From positions 434,001 through 498,000 of the forward strand of contig JAIWNF010000030.1 in assembly GCA_025093555.1 (NCBI GenBank): a stretch of DNA of 64,000 bases, given 5' to 3'. Under the pieces are notes generated by a model. The model was not told where the DNA came from. It was given only the letters and a program-made list of their open reading frames with translations, and made no database searches. Shown piece after piece: positions 36,967 through 49,437 of the stretch (positions are counted from its first letter, which is position 1; the number at the start of each line of letters is the position of its first letter). This DNA comes from Circinella umbellata. Its lineage: Eukaryota > Mucoromycota > Mucoromycetes > Mucorales > Lichtheimiaceae. The translations under genes were made by a program, and so were the position numbers.

Positions 36967-39707
36967 TTACACAATAAAGTCCAATGCTTGTTGTAAAACC
37001 CATAGCATAGATTCATGTCCCCAATCGTCTATGAAAATACAGGCAAGTTTTTTTTTTAGTTGCATATAATCAGTATATCAAAATCTCGTTCATCTCTCCT
37101 TGTTTTCAAACATACACTGAGAATATATGACTACTTACTCAGTTTTTCAAAAGTGGATACTGGACCAACTATGACATGATTGGGTTGTAATCCAGCTACT
37201 TCCGGGTGTGCTCGAAGATATTCCCGTCGAGCCTTATTAGCTGCTCTAGTGGCTGCTTCCTCTTCTGGATCGGTTTTGTATAAATCACACTTTTTACATC
37301 GATCGCATGGAGTACCTGGCATATCTCGGAAATGACCACAGAAATGCGCGTAAGATTCTATTTTGATATGTAGGATAGATTGTTATTTAAGATGATTTCC
37401 CGACGAATGGCTTCGGAAATAAAATATGTCTTTTCATTTTACCTTTTCGAATATCTTTTCGACAGACATAACACATGGTATATCCTATTATTAGAGGGAA
37501 GAGAGTTTGAGAAGGAGGAGTTAGCCTCTGTTGGAGTATGGTAATAGGGAAAAATTAAAATACTTACCACAACGGCATACAATCTTATTACATCCATCCC
37601 CTTTTTGAAATGATAATCCACATACAGGACACTATTATGAAATATAATTTAAGAAAAAAAGTGTGTGAAACAAATAATATATATACAAGCTATGTGCTAT
37701 ATGTATATTTCTATGTATATGTAATATCATACGTCCCCCCTTTTTTTTCTTCACTTGATCATTATTTTAATAAAACTAACTACTTACAGTGCGTTTGACG
37801 GCATCGGCCATGGCCTATATATGGAAAATTGGATTTAATGGTTACAAATAGGGATGTTTATATAGCGCATGAGAGGGTATGCTCGATACCAAAAAAGTTA
37901 TTTTTACCTTTTCAACATAAAGTCTTAAACCATCTTGTTCTTTTTCCCAACATTTGTGTAACCCTCGTACAATATGATGGCACACGACACAAGTAAGTCG
38001 ACGGCAATCGGGATTCCGGCATTGGAAAATAGACCCACGACGAGCACAAGCGATTCGATCGTAAACTGTTTCGATATCTTCTTTCAAATTCCACTGCCCA
38101 AAACGAGTATTCAACATAAGCACCATAGTAAATACAATTATAAACATCAAAGGATTATATACAAGTAATAATAAGGCTACTACAACAAACGAAGAGTCTT
38201 TGTTTTCTTTTTTATACAATAATAATGTCATAACAATATATAATAAGAATAATACCATTATCCAACGAGCCACCACCATCATGACTTTAAGACGTTGCAG
38301 AGCCGTATCCAAGGGTAATGTCGATTCATCCAATTCACAATAACCACAAGCTGAACATCGCGCGGTTTTAGAATGTCGTAAATTTTCTTCAAATATTGAT
38401 TTTTGATAAGCAGACCAAATATCTTGGCTCAAAACAATTTTTTCCAATATATCATGTTGAAAACATCCATCACAATCATTTTCCATAGAAATACAAGGGA
38501 TACGAGCGGCGCCACGTAATGACCCTTGACCAAACAATCCTTCAGAAATATAATGTTGAATACATTCATGACAAAATACATGAGTGCCTTCACTGCAAAA
38601 AGTTAACTGTTCAATCACATAATCACCATAGCAACATTGACATGTGATTAATTCATCATATTCATGTTCGTTGATCTCTAAGGCGATCTTGGCATCTTCT
38701 TTGGATTGTATATCTAATGCACGACGTCGGATAATTTGTAAATCGTGCTCAAATTCTTTATTATCATCGTCTTTGTCGTCGTCGCCTCTATGATGATTGT
38801 TGTTAAATATTTTAGATGATGATGGTGAGGATGCAGACGGTATGACGAATAATGATGATGACGAAGAAGTAGAAGGAAAGGACCAATGGCGAAAAAAATT
38901 ACGTATGGTCGTCCAAAATCCACCTGATCCCATATCTTGTAATTGATCATAGCTCTGTACATAATCCCAATTGTTTTCTGCCAAGACAGCTCGTATGGAA
39001 GATTTCCAAACCTATCAAATTTACCCACTTGAGTGATATATATATATATATATATATATAGTAATTTGCCCAGCCTTTTGTGTGTCCCATCTATTTACCT
39101 GTGGATAATCAATAGCAAGCTGAGCTTCTGCATGGATACGATATGTATCACTTTTAATTAAATCGGAACGATCCAGTTTCCCATACTCTAACCTTTCAGG
39201 ATATGCTTTTTCCTGCAATAATTCATTGGCTACTTGTTCAACATAACTATGATCATATTTTAATAGTTTTTCTCGTATGTAGGCCACATTACAATCTGGA
39301 AAGAATTCAGTAGCCAATAATCGTAACGCTTCATTTAATTGTTGTGTTCTATTATTATGAATGATCTTGTCTCCATTACTATTGTCATTTGTTATTAATC
39401 GTGGATAGTGTCCACCATTATTGAGTATTTTCTCTGCAATGCGTTCAACAGGCGCAGTTTCATAATATCCAAGACAAGAACGAAAATAACCTGGGTCTTT
39501 TTTAATATATAATAATAAATAATAAATAATTAGAATAAATAATATATCATACAATAGGGTTTTTTAGTAGACAAAAACTATTTTTATTTTTATATATAAT
39601 AATAACTTGTGTGAGTGTACTTTTTTTTTACCTCCACCAGGGAATAGCACCAAAAGTTGTGCGATCAAATAATCGTTTTTGGAATCGACTTTATACTGTA
39701 TACCCAT
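36967..39707 (-). CDS. RBR-type E3 ubiquitin ligase, RNF216/TRIAD3-like (663 aa, 8 exons)
   Basis: Minus-strand exons 39707-39632, 39496-39099, 39011-37908, 37814-37788, 37631-37568, 37484-37443, 37357-37139 and 37028-36967 (664 codons). RBR ligases move ubiquitin through a RING2 cysteine thioester. RING1 begins CQCCYGDY (about 282) and continues HVFCHECIQHYI and ENDCDGCF. The IBR-like part includes ARCSACGYC and CRNPDCRRLTCVVCH. RING2 is CPVCGLSFQKGDGCNKIVC (about 536-554), with the Cys of DGC the expected catalytic residue, then MCYVCRKDI; a Cys/His tail FCGHFRD and PCDRCKKCDLY follows, as in RNF216. Two membrane-like segments (MVLFLLYIVMTLLLY and LMFIIVFTMVLML) interrupt the IBR region, unusual for RNF216. 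Exon 4 codes only nine residues. An N-terminal region (PGYFRSCLGYY) has a UBA-like look. Substrates unknown. Confidence 0.9.
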
Positions 39708-40468
39708 ATAAACATAAAGAACAAGAAAAAAAGCAAAAAAAGGAGATATGCAAATTGATTTCTTTTTTAGCCGCATATGAAAAAAACTAATAAAAAAAAC
39801 CCTGCTGCTCAATTCACCCCCCAAACCTTTCTTCTTAAAACCCTCCCCCCAACTTTTTGCTTCTAGGGACATACATACACTTCACCTAACACTTCTTTTT
39901 TTTTGTCTTTGTTCCCCCTTATTGTTTGTTGTTGTCATTGATTCATGGTTGATCTCAAATCAATAATAATAATGGACATCCATTATAAATCAAAATAACA
40001 TAATAGATCAAGTATAATAAGTGAATGAAATCTATATATTTGTTTGTATATTTAAAGAAAGAGAAAATCTGTGTTCGATCTTAAAGAAGATTCATAAGCA
40101 TATTACTACAATAAAACGAAAAAAAAAAAAACTATTAAATATTTATATGTTGAAAGAAAAAAAAGACTTTTTTTTTTTCTTCTGTATGTTTGTTTGTTTA
40201 TGTGAAAAACGGGAAAGGTTTACAAAACTTTTTTTTTTGGGGGGGGGTTATATATGGATATATATGTTTTTTTTTTCGTATATGAAATGGATGAATGATA
40301 GAAATAAAGGGACATAAATATGAAATGCAAAAAATAAAAATTAAAAAAATGGAAAACAGAACATGAAAAAATGAAATATATACTGAAGAGAAGAAAAGGT
40401 TTTTTTTTTTTGTTAAAAAAAATGGTATATGAAGATAATATGGGAGGAAAAAAAAGGAGTTTTTTCTT
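39708..40468. other. Intergenic spacer with homopolymers
   Basis: Poly-T, poly-A and an eight-G run (about 40238-40247). The half next to 39707 is rich in purines on the plus strand, matching the RBR promoter tract; the other half is the 3' region of the acidic orphan gene. No gene seen. Confidence 0.5.
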
Positions 40469-40957
40469 TTAAGAATCGTCTTCCAACGATCCAAAAAAAT
40501 CAGCACTCGGGGGGGAAGAAGACATTAAAATGGTATCTTGTGACGAAAAGAGTTCAAAATCTCCTTGTTCTGGATGGACATCGGAAGGTGATGCCGAAAT
40601 CCTTGTATTTACCATCCTTGTATTAGTGTTAGCTGTGGAGTTCATATTTCGTGTTGTTGTCGTTGTTCTTCTGGTTGTTATAGAAACGTCTTGATGTTGC
40701 TGCGGATTATGAGTAGTACTATTTGTTACCTGGGTATCGAACAAAAAAGTTGCCATGGCTTGCAAGGTATTATCCACCTCTATTTCTCCTTCTTCAACGT
40801 CCCCATCATCATCATTTTCGTCAGTTCTTGTTCTTGTTGATGCACTTAGAGGTGGGGATGGTGGTAAATAGTTATAAGCATTATTAGAAGAAGGTCGTCG
40901 TTGTCGTTGTCGTATAGTTGTTGCCGTCGTTGATGCTTTTTTGTTAGATCCCTTCAT
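40469..40957 (-). CDS. Orphan acidic low-complexity protein (162 aa, single exon)
   Basis: Minus-strand frame from ATG at 40957 to TAA at 40469-40471. A basic start (MKGSNKKASTTATTIRQRQR) is followed by Ser/Pro-rich sequence, an acidic patch (DENDDDGDVEEGEIEVDN), a short ordered-looking stretch (LQAMATFLFDTQV), a long Thr/Asn-rich section, and an acidic C-terminus (DFFGSLEDDS). I recognise no domain. The gene is supported by its length in AT-rich DNA, non-homopolymeric codons, and a GA tract at 41387-41408 placed where the pyrimidine promoter tract of a minus-strand gene is expected. It could be a transcription-related disordered protein; no function is claimed. Confidence 0.6.
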   Translation of the reverse strand: MKGSNKKASTTATTIRQRQRRPSSNNAYNYLPPSPPLSASTRTRTDENDDDGDVEEGEIEVDNTLQAMATFLFDTQVTNSTTHNPQQHQDVSITTRRTTTTTRNMNSTANTNTRMVNTRISASPSDVHPEQGDFELFSSQDTILMSSSPPSADFFGSLEDDS

Positions 40958-42158
40958 TTTATATAGTATTTCGACACGTATATAAAATAATATACGAAGT
41001 AGGAGGTGGTTTCATATATGTTACTTTTTATTATTATTAACCCAATAATAAAATAATAAAAGAAAAAGACATGCACATGTAAAATAAACTATTGCTATTT
41101 ATGTTCTCTAAATAGTTGAATGTGTATGTATTATTTCTATATTTTTTTTTTCCGTCCTCCTTTTATAAATACGTTTTGTCTTCGTTGACGTTCGTACTTA
41201 TAAAAAATAAAAATAAAAAAAAAAAGTGGGAAAGAGGAAAAAAGGTGTTACGTTCACTTTGCTGCGCCAAGCTACACAGTTTAAAATACGACAAAAAAAA
41301 AGAGACTGCTTAAATTGTGAAGAAAATCTGACGCCATCATTTTTTTTGGGTTTCCCACTTGAGATGTGCTCTGTGTAATATAAAGGGAGAGAGAGAGAGA
41401 GAGAGAGTATACTTACAAAGAGAGAGGGATTTTGTGGATGGTGGCACAAGAAACCCTCGTTTCTTTTTGTATGCCAAGGATTTACATAAAAGCCAAGGCA
41501 CCATACTATTTATTTATTTAACTTGCTTTTTTGTAAAAATGTTTAAATACGTGTTATGATCCAAGTTGGCACACGATGACTCATTTTGTTGGTCTGTGCA
41601 CATAGACTATATTTTTTTTTTGTCTCTACCACTCACATATAAAAACCCCTTCCTAACAACAAATTGAACTGTCAATTTCATTATTTGTATATTTATATTT
41701 ATAATCATTTTTTATTGTTACTATGTGCAAATTAGTGGTTAATTATGTACTTTTTTTTTTGTAATCATTATTATTATTATTATTTTCTTTTTTTTTTTCC
41801 TTTTAAATGCTGTAGAATTTTTTTTTCTCATTATTGATATGCTAGTTAAAAAAAAAAAGAAAAGGATAGAAGGATATGTTAAAATGAAGATAAAGATGAG
41901 TGACAAAGGAGGGAAGTTAAGTTGTATTATATATTACAAATTCGGGAATTCATTGACTTTTCGTTGGATGTGGTGATATGTTGTTTGCTGTTGTTTTTTG
42001 ATAAAAAAAAATTGAATGGTTATTTTTTTTTCTTTCTTTCTTTCCTTTTGAATTAATTAAAAAAAGAGATAAGATGACTGATGTTGTTGTTGAATTTTTT
42101 TTTGAGTATGCATGTATCGTAGTAGTTGACGTAGTAAATATGTAATTGATTTGTACTT
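40958..42158. other. Intergenic region between the acidic orphan and TBP genes
   Basis: Contains a (GA)n run at about 41387-41408, two GCCAAG words at 41473 and 41492, and ATT repeats. It serves as the promoter of the orphan (-) and the 3' UTR of TBP (-). No coding sequence recognised. Confidence 0.5.
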
Positions 42159-43477
42159 TTAAGGTTTTCGGAATTCGAGAAGTACAGGGTATATAGCTTG
42201 AAAGGCTTGATAAATTTCTTCACGTACTTTAGCACCAGTGAGTACAATCTTACCAGATACGAAAATTAATAAGACAATTTTTGGTTTGACCATACGATAG
42301 ATTAAACCAGGGAACAATTCAGGTTCATACTAAGAAGAAGAATTGTATATACATATATATATATATATGCATGTGTGTATATGTGTGTGTGTGTATGTGT
42401 GTATATTCATGTCAGTTTTTATCATTATTGTCAATAATCAATCGTCGTCATTATCATGATATAACATATACACATCTTCATAATCACACAAATTCCTCTC
42501 CCACCCATATATATATATATATATATATCATCCCAACAATGACAATTAATGTACATAACAAGCAATAAAACTTACAGAACTAAAGTGTCCGTGAGAATAA
42601 GCCAAACCTTCCAATCGAATTGGGAATCGTACATCACACGAACCAACAATATTCTGAATCTTGAAATCAGTGAATTTACTTGGGAAACCCAACTTTTGAA
42701 CAATACGTGCATATTTACGTGCTGCTAATTTGGAATCATCCTCTGATTTTGCTCCCGTTACCACCATCTTGCCTGATGCAAAGATTAAAGCAGTCGTTTT
42801 TGGTTCACGAATACGCATAATCACTGCTGCGAAACGCTAAGAAAATTACCATGCCAAAATATATATACATTTAGATATATGTATAAAACTCACTCAAACA
42901 ATATTGCTTGATCTTTTCCTCCACATCCCCAACCATCCTTTTCATTTATCATCATCGAGTATCATTTGTTTTTTTTAAATACCACTCTTCCTTTTCTTTT
43001 TTCCTCTAACCTTTGGATTGTATTCGGCATTACGAGCATGTAAAGCAATAGTTTTCAGATCCAAACGACAATCCAGATTCACAGTGGCCACAATGTTTCT
43101 TTTTTTTTTTTATAAAAGAAAAAAAAAGTTTAATTTATGTAAGCAAAAATAAAAAAGGAAAGATGAAAACGAAAGCCATTGTATAATTTATGAATTTATA
43201 TATATTTTTTTTTTCGTTTTGATTATTATTATTAAATAAATCAACCATTATACTAGTGTCTATTTAGTTTAAATTTTACTTACTGTAAAATGGGAGTGAT
43301 GCCAGCTACAGCATAAGGGTTTTGATTATTATTTTGACTGGGAGTTGGAGCATCAGCAGGTGCAGGTGTTGAAGGTAAAGCGAAAGGTGTAGTAGGTTGT
43401 TGTAAAGGAGTAGGAACAGAAGGTGTTTGAACGGCAGGTGTAGCCATAGAAGGAGTGGCAATGTTGAATCCAGACAT
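42159..43477 (-). CDS. TBP: TATA-box-binding protein (237 aa, 4 exons)
   Basis: Minus-strand exons 43477-43284, 43098-43011, 42836-42576 and 42329-42159 (238 codons). TBP nucleates transcription by all three nuclear RNA polymerases. A Pro/Thr/Ala-rich N-terminal region of about 55 residues is followed by the saddle core: [59 protein letters not shown] for repeat one, and [51 protein letters not shown] for repeat two, ending LLEFRKP. All junctions are fixed by the near-invariant core. Intron 2 has the slightly unusual donor GTTAGA. The coding-strand 5' flank is strongly pyrimidine-rich (43490-43570). Confidence 0.97.
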
Positions 43478-45545
43478 TTTTCTTAATTATTTCAATTAAA
43501 GAAAAACTTATAAAAAAAAAGAAGATGGATTGAAAGAAAAAGTAAGAAAGAAGAAAAAAAAGACAACAAAAGAGAAATAAACTGCACAATCAAACATTCA
43601 ATTTATAATTTTGAAGAAAATGGGTGGCTTAGGTATATAAATAACTCCATTTTAACCTTTTTTTTTTTGTCGCGCTTTTTTTTTTTCTTTGAAAACCCCT
43701 TTTCTTGTTGTTTTTTTTTCAATGTTTTATCTACTATTACTTGATTATTAGTAATATTGCTCAGTACAAGCTTAAAGTCAATCATGTAAAAACTCTTGGT
43801 TATTCAAAAGAAAAAAGTTATATAGCATCGGATAAAATATCTAATGACGAGAGCAAAGTTATTTTTTTTGTGGACAAAACAAACAAAAAAAAACTTCTTT
43901 TTCCAAAGAATCTTTATTTTCTTTATTAACAACAAAAAGATAAAAGACGGAGGGGGTTTTTTCTAATAATAATAAATAGATACTCTAGAATTATACTTTG
44001 TCCAACAAACAAGTTCCAAAAATGATGATTATTTATTTTAGGTATAAACACTAGTAAATCGCTAAAAATAATACAATAATAATAGAATAGCATTAGATTC
44101 ATGCAATAACCATCTCAAATACACTGATTATAGATATACCTTTGTGTAAATATATTACTATCATATTGTCTCATCTAGAGCATTATGACACAAAACTAAT
44201 AACAAAAATTCGTAGAAGAACGAATTGATTGTTTGAGATATAATCAGTAAAATATAACACTTTTAAACTCTATAAAGATGGAGCCATTTTGCCGAATAAG
44301 TCTTTATCTGACGACGAAAACATCACCATTCGCTTTATATTTCGAATCAATTTTTGCGATTTTGTAGAATAAGTAAGACTTTATCTCTATGTAGAGTACT
44401 TATAGACTTCTCGTTCTAAATGGGTAACAGAAAACTACATTTCAAGGACTGAAATAAAGAAAGAATAAAAGGAATAATGTTGTCTTATATTCCTGAATAG
44501 GTCACTGATCAAACACTTCATTTTTTTGTTAAATCAATCTTATGTATAAGAATTAATTAAGATTTATTTTTCCTTATTTGGATGTTTTCGATTGGACACG
44601 AAAGAGTGTTACTCTTATTTTTCGCTGTGAACCTAATTTGTAATAGGGTATTTTGAACATAACTTTCATACATCAAGTAAAATGGTATTGAATGTGATTT
44701 TATACGTATACATTTTTTTTTTTGCTTCTAATTGATTTAATACCCATTTTTATTATATACAGTATGATTATGGCTATGTATATTACTCTCTCATGATCCC
44801 TCCTAGCTCGCTTTTTTAGAAATGAACTCTTTCCGTTTCGTTCCGTGTATTTCAGTAGAATTAAATCATCCTCAGAGCAGTAATATAGATCTATTTAATG
44901 ATATTATAAGTGATAAAGAAACACGCAATGATTAATTTTTTTATATATATTAAACAAGAAAAGAAAACCCATGATAATCTATTCTTTTTTTTGTCATGAT
45001 GTAGCTTCCGCCACTAGACAGATTGGCTTTTTCTTATGTTATATATCACGTTTTCAACAATCCTCTATCCAGTTTTTATTTCTGAAAAAAAAACGCCTTT
45101 CTTATGTATCTATACAGTAACAGCAGCGATCATGGGAAAACGTTTATCTATATGTGTACGAGTGTATGAATAATGACAATGATAATATAAAATAACATAA
45201 AGTTTGAAAAAAAAGAAGCTCTACTAAGTTATTTGAAATCAGTGAGAGTTGTTGAACCCATAATCAGTAATAAACTATTATATATATTATGTAAAAGATG
45301 AGATTAGCTGAATTAAAAAGATGTGATCGCATGGAAATTCTCGCGATGGTTTGACTAAACAAAAAAAATAGATCGGGGAATTCGGATAAAATTCGATCCA
45401 TTTTTAAGGTTTATAATGGCATCATTAGATGAAAAAGCACGCACACAAACGCAATTCTTTTTTTTTTTAACCACTCTCTTTTTGTTTTGTTTTTTGTCTA
45501 CCCCTTCTCTAAAAAAGAAAGATTTACATAAAAAAAAATATTATT
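43478..45545. promoter_or_regulatory. 2.1-kb divergent spacer between TBP and the dehydrogenase
   Basis: Purine-rich on the plus strand at 43490-43570 (TBP side) and pyrimidine-rich at 45457-45513 (dehydrogenase side), consistent with two outward-facing promoters. The 1.8 kb between holds no recognised gene. Confidence 0.55.
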
Positions 45546-48292
45546 ATGACAGCAGATAAACACGGATTCAGTCTTACTCAACTTACTTCAGAAAAAATCG
45601 AACGTGTTAAACGTGATCCTCGATTTAAGAAGGTATGCTTTTCTATCCAGCCTAGTCTTTATTATTATTATTATTCTTGTCTCACTATTTTTGTACTTGC
45701 ATGATTTTTTTTCTTATAAAATATTTAAGTACATTTACTAATAAATATTCTAACATGGTATTAACGATGATAATAATAATAATAAAAAAAATAGCTTACG
45801 AATGAAGATATTGCATTTTTTAAAACCGTCCTTCCTGAAACATCAGTATTAGAACGTGATTCATTAACTGAAGCTGAACATGCATCATATACGTGTGATT
45901 GGTATAACATGTATCGTGCAGCTACTCAAGTAATCTTATTACCCGAAACTACCGAACAAGTATCAAAAATCCTTAAATATTGTAATGATCAATTAATTGC
46001 AGTTGTACCACAAAGTGGTAATACTAGTGCTTCTGGAGGTAAATAACATAGTAATACTTTTTTTTTTGGGAGGGGGTCCCAGGAAGGGTGCAGATTGGAA
46101 GAATAAATGTAAAAAAAACAAAAATGGAACACACTCAAATATCATGACTAAACATACAAATTGAATTATATATATTATATAGGATCTGTCCCAGTTTTTG
46201 ATGAAATTATTATTAGCACAAAAAAAATGGCAAAGATTCGTAAATTGGATGAACTCAGAGGTAATAATACATGGAGAAAAGGAAATTTTATCTTCGCATG
46301 ATTATTTATCTTCGATTTCAACTCATTTGTCAACTGATCTATCTAACTTATAATATTTTTTCTCACGAATAGGTGATTTGGTATGTGATGCCGGATGTGT
46401 TCTACAAGAATTAGATGAAACTCTTTCCCAGGCTGGGTTTCAGGTACGTCTTTATTTTACATGATTCTACAAAGTCATTTAAAAAAATTCTCCTTTATCC
46501 CTAAGCAATTAAAGTTAAATTTTTTAATAATTTGTTTAGGTTCCTTTGGATTTACCTGCAAGACATATCTGTCGTATTGGTGGTACCGTAAGCACTAATG
46601 CTGGAGGTATTCGACAAATGAGATTTGGAAATTTACATGGAAGTGTGATGGGTCTTGAAGTCGTAAAGTATCACTTTCTGGTTTTTCTTTTGGGGGGGGG
46701 GTTATTGATAACTGTCAATGCTTATACATATACATATATTATAGGTGCTTCCTGATGGTACCATTATCGATAACTTGACTACAATGCGTAAAGACAATTC
46801 TGGATATCATTTAAAAAATTTATTCATTGGCTCGGAAGGAACATTAGGATTGGTAACTGGTGTATCCATAGCAACAGCACAAATTCGTCCTGCTGTCAAC
46901 GTATTTTTGATTGGTCTTGAATCATTCGATCATGTTGTTCAAGCATATAGTTTGGCACGACGTGAATTACCTGAAACTGTGGCTGCATTTGAAGTATTGG
47001 ATACTTCCACAGTAGCTATTGTCAAAGAACAGGATTTCCAAATTCCTAAAGGATCACCGTTCCCATTAAAAGAAACTTATCCATTTTATGTTGTCATGGA
47101 AACTGCTGGCAAGGACCATGAAATTGAAAATTTGGTACGTAAATTGTTATTTTTTGTTTTTTTGCTGTTAAAAAAGGATGGGAGATTGCAAAAGATTAAG
47201 TTTGTCTATGTCAATGGTTTTTTCTTATCTTTTTTACTAATAAAGTTATTATGGATAAATACATATAGAGAGCCGATCGACTTTTAAAACTTATGCTTGA
47301 GAAAAAGATTATTTTGGAAGGTGATGTAGCTCGTACACCCGATGAGGTAATATATATATATATAACATAAGATGGATGGAAGGGTTCAGTTGAAATAATA
47401 ATAAAAAAAAAGGGAGAGAAGTTGAGAATAAAGTGAAAGTTCAAATGGGATGGTTTTATTAATTCATTCTGGTAAACTAAAATATGCACTCTTTTTTTTT
47501 TCACAGATCGAAAGATTCTGGTCATGGCGTAACAATGTTCCAAGAGCTATTGTTCAAACCGGCCCTACATCTATTCATTTTGATGTTTCACTTGAACTTC
47601 CATTATTATATAAACTTGTTGAAGATACTCGTGCATGGGCTACCAAGGAAGGCATGATTGGACGTGATATTGGTGCAGTCTACGGGTACTTATCTCTTAT
47701 ATAAAAGAAAGACGCGTGAATAGACGTAGAAAAAAAAATATCTTTCTTAGCTTCAATATAATGCGATGAAATTGTCGTTTTATGGTTCTAACCGAAATAT
47801 TATCACTACTTCTTTATTTATTATTAGTTATGGTCACGTAGGTGATGGTAATATGCATTTAACCATTCCAGCTTTAAGAGATGATGAATCAGTCCGTATC
47901 AAGATTGATGATTTTGTTTATGAATGGGTAGCTGAACATAGGGGCAGGTAAGACATCAATTTCTTTTTTTTTTCTTGCCTTTTTTTTTGACGTATTAAAA
48001 AAATTGACAACATTTTCAATTTTGTTTTGTGTGTATGTGTTTTGGTTTACTAATCTGTATAATATAAATCCCCATAAATAATTATAATAGTGGTTCTGCA
48101 GAACATGGTCTTGGTATGATGAAAGCTGCTTACTTGTCATTCAGTAAATCGTCAACTATTATCAGTCAAATGCGAAAAGTTAAAAATTTATTTGATCCAA
48201 ATGGTATCATGAATCCATATAAAATGTTCCCCACTAAAGAGGAAGAAGAACAAGGAGAAATTGTTCGTAAACGAGGTCAAGTTGGCTGCTAG
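45546..48292 (+). CDS. FAD-linked D-2-hydroxyacid (D-2-hydroxyglutarate/D-lactate) dehydrogenase (523 aa, 10 exons)
   Basis: Exons 45546-45632, 45795-46038, 46183-46260, 46373-46443, 46540-46662, 46745-47134, 47269-47346, 47507-47685, 47828-47947 and 48091-48292 (524 codons). The family oxidises D-2-hydroxyglutarate or D-lactate with FAD. The FAD-binding region reads [20 protein letters not shown], then [30 protein letters not shown], and [10 protein letters not shown]. The C-terminal catalytic half has [12 protein letters not shown] and AEHGLGMMK, ending [14 protein letters not shown]. The FAD motif differs from the usual PQGGNT-x-LVGG. The N-terminus ([20 protein letters not shown]) is basic but not a clear mitochondrial presequence, so a cytosolic Dld3-like enzyme is possible. 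Exon 5 must end at 46662 (GTC|GTAAAG) to give EVVLPDG. Confidence 0.92.
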
Positions 48293-48615
48293 AACAAATA
48301 TTATTTAATATTATTGACATTATAAAAAAAAAAGCAATTTATATTATAATTGCAACAGTAATAAAAAATATGGATAATTATCAATGATTTTGGTATACTA
48401 TTGCAATTTAATGGAGGTGGAAGGAAGAGCAGTTATATTTAGCACGCGTGCATATGGCATTCTCTCTAGCAGTTTCCAGAAATACATGGGCACGTGATTT
48501 ACTCAAACCAGAAACATTATACGCACAGAGAGGGGTATTAAATAAAAGTAGGGAAGGTGTATCTGTATTATAATCAAAGAGGAAAGAAAATGATAAACAG
48601 AAACAAGAAAAGAAA

Positions 48616-49131
48616 ATGTCATCATCACCAAGAAGCCAACCTTCAGATTCAATTCCAAATAAATGCTTTGAACAAAACCAGCTCTAAGTTCCAATAATTA
48701 ATGATTATTAAAACATAATATCTATTATACCATTTTTGCTTTTATAGTACGTAATTATATAATAATGCTAATACTAAAATAATATACGCAATACTAATCA
48801 CATACATCTCTGACCACATTAACTAACAGTTTACGAACATACCGTCCGAAAATACTTGGAAAAAATTGAAACTGTAGATGATGAATGGTGTGGTTTTCAT
48901 AGTTTGCCTTATATTATATACAAGGATCAAGAAGAGTACATTGAAGTTAAAGAGAAAATGTACAAACACGTTTCACAAAACGCTGATTTATGCGCCACTT
49001 ACATTTGCCTCGGTTATGACTCTATATATAATGACTTGTTGAGAAGAATAGCATATAGTGTTAGGCCTAAGTTACCTCAGGGCACATTTTGTAGACCTGA
49101 ATATTGGCCAGATGCTGCACAGGACTTGTAA
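48616..49131 (+). pseudogene. OTU-protease gene, N-terminal half (disrupted)
   Basis: After an acceptor-like CTAACAG near 48830, the frame reads YEHTVRKYLEKIETVDDEWC, then GFHSLPYIIY, LLRRIAYS and PEYWPDAAQDL before TAA. This is the first half of an OTU cysteine-protease domain as found in fungal transposon proteins: D-x3-C-G-F-x-(A/S), with the catalytic Cys kept in EWCGFHS where GDGNCGF is usual. A short upstream piece at 48616-48687 (MSSSPRSQPSDSIPNK) may be an earlier exon. The stop overlaps a donor-like GACTT|GTAAGT. The domain resumes about 2.45 kb later, so the gene has been split. OTU domains cleave ubiquitin-like chains; in transposons their role is unclear. Confidence 0.65.
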
Positions 49132-49289
49132 GTAGCAGCGAACACATTTATGAAGCCAATAGCTAGCTACTTCTCGTCTGGTCATTCTTCCCAGCACTGC
49201 AGTAAGGATTGGCACTGGAAGCATACATTTTGACACTGATTATGCTTATACACTGGAAATTGGAGGGGCTCTAACAGTTTAGTAGATTT

Positions 49290-49437
49290 CAGTGTACGAA
49301 GTAAATAGTGCAAGACTAGTGATTTGCAGTGTACTAAATAATCAGTGTAAGACTAGTGATTTGCAGTGTACTAAATAATCAGTGTAATACTAGCGATTTG
49401 CAGTGTACACAAATAAACAGTGTAAAACAGCGAGTTT
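49290..49437 (+). repeat. 37-bp tandem repeat, four copies
   Basis: The word CAGTGTA starts units at 49290, 49327, 49364 and 49401, an exact 37-bp period. The two central copies are nearly identical; the outer ones are diverged. Each unit has a second internal CAGTGTA/AGTGTAA about 15 bp in. Confidence 0.9.

Noticed and set aside
40021..40506. Phe/Lys-rich frames between the RBR ligase and acidic orphan genes
   Set aside because: Poly-A/T artefacts with no conserved sequence.
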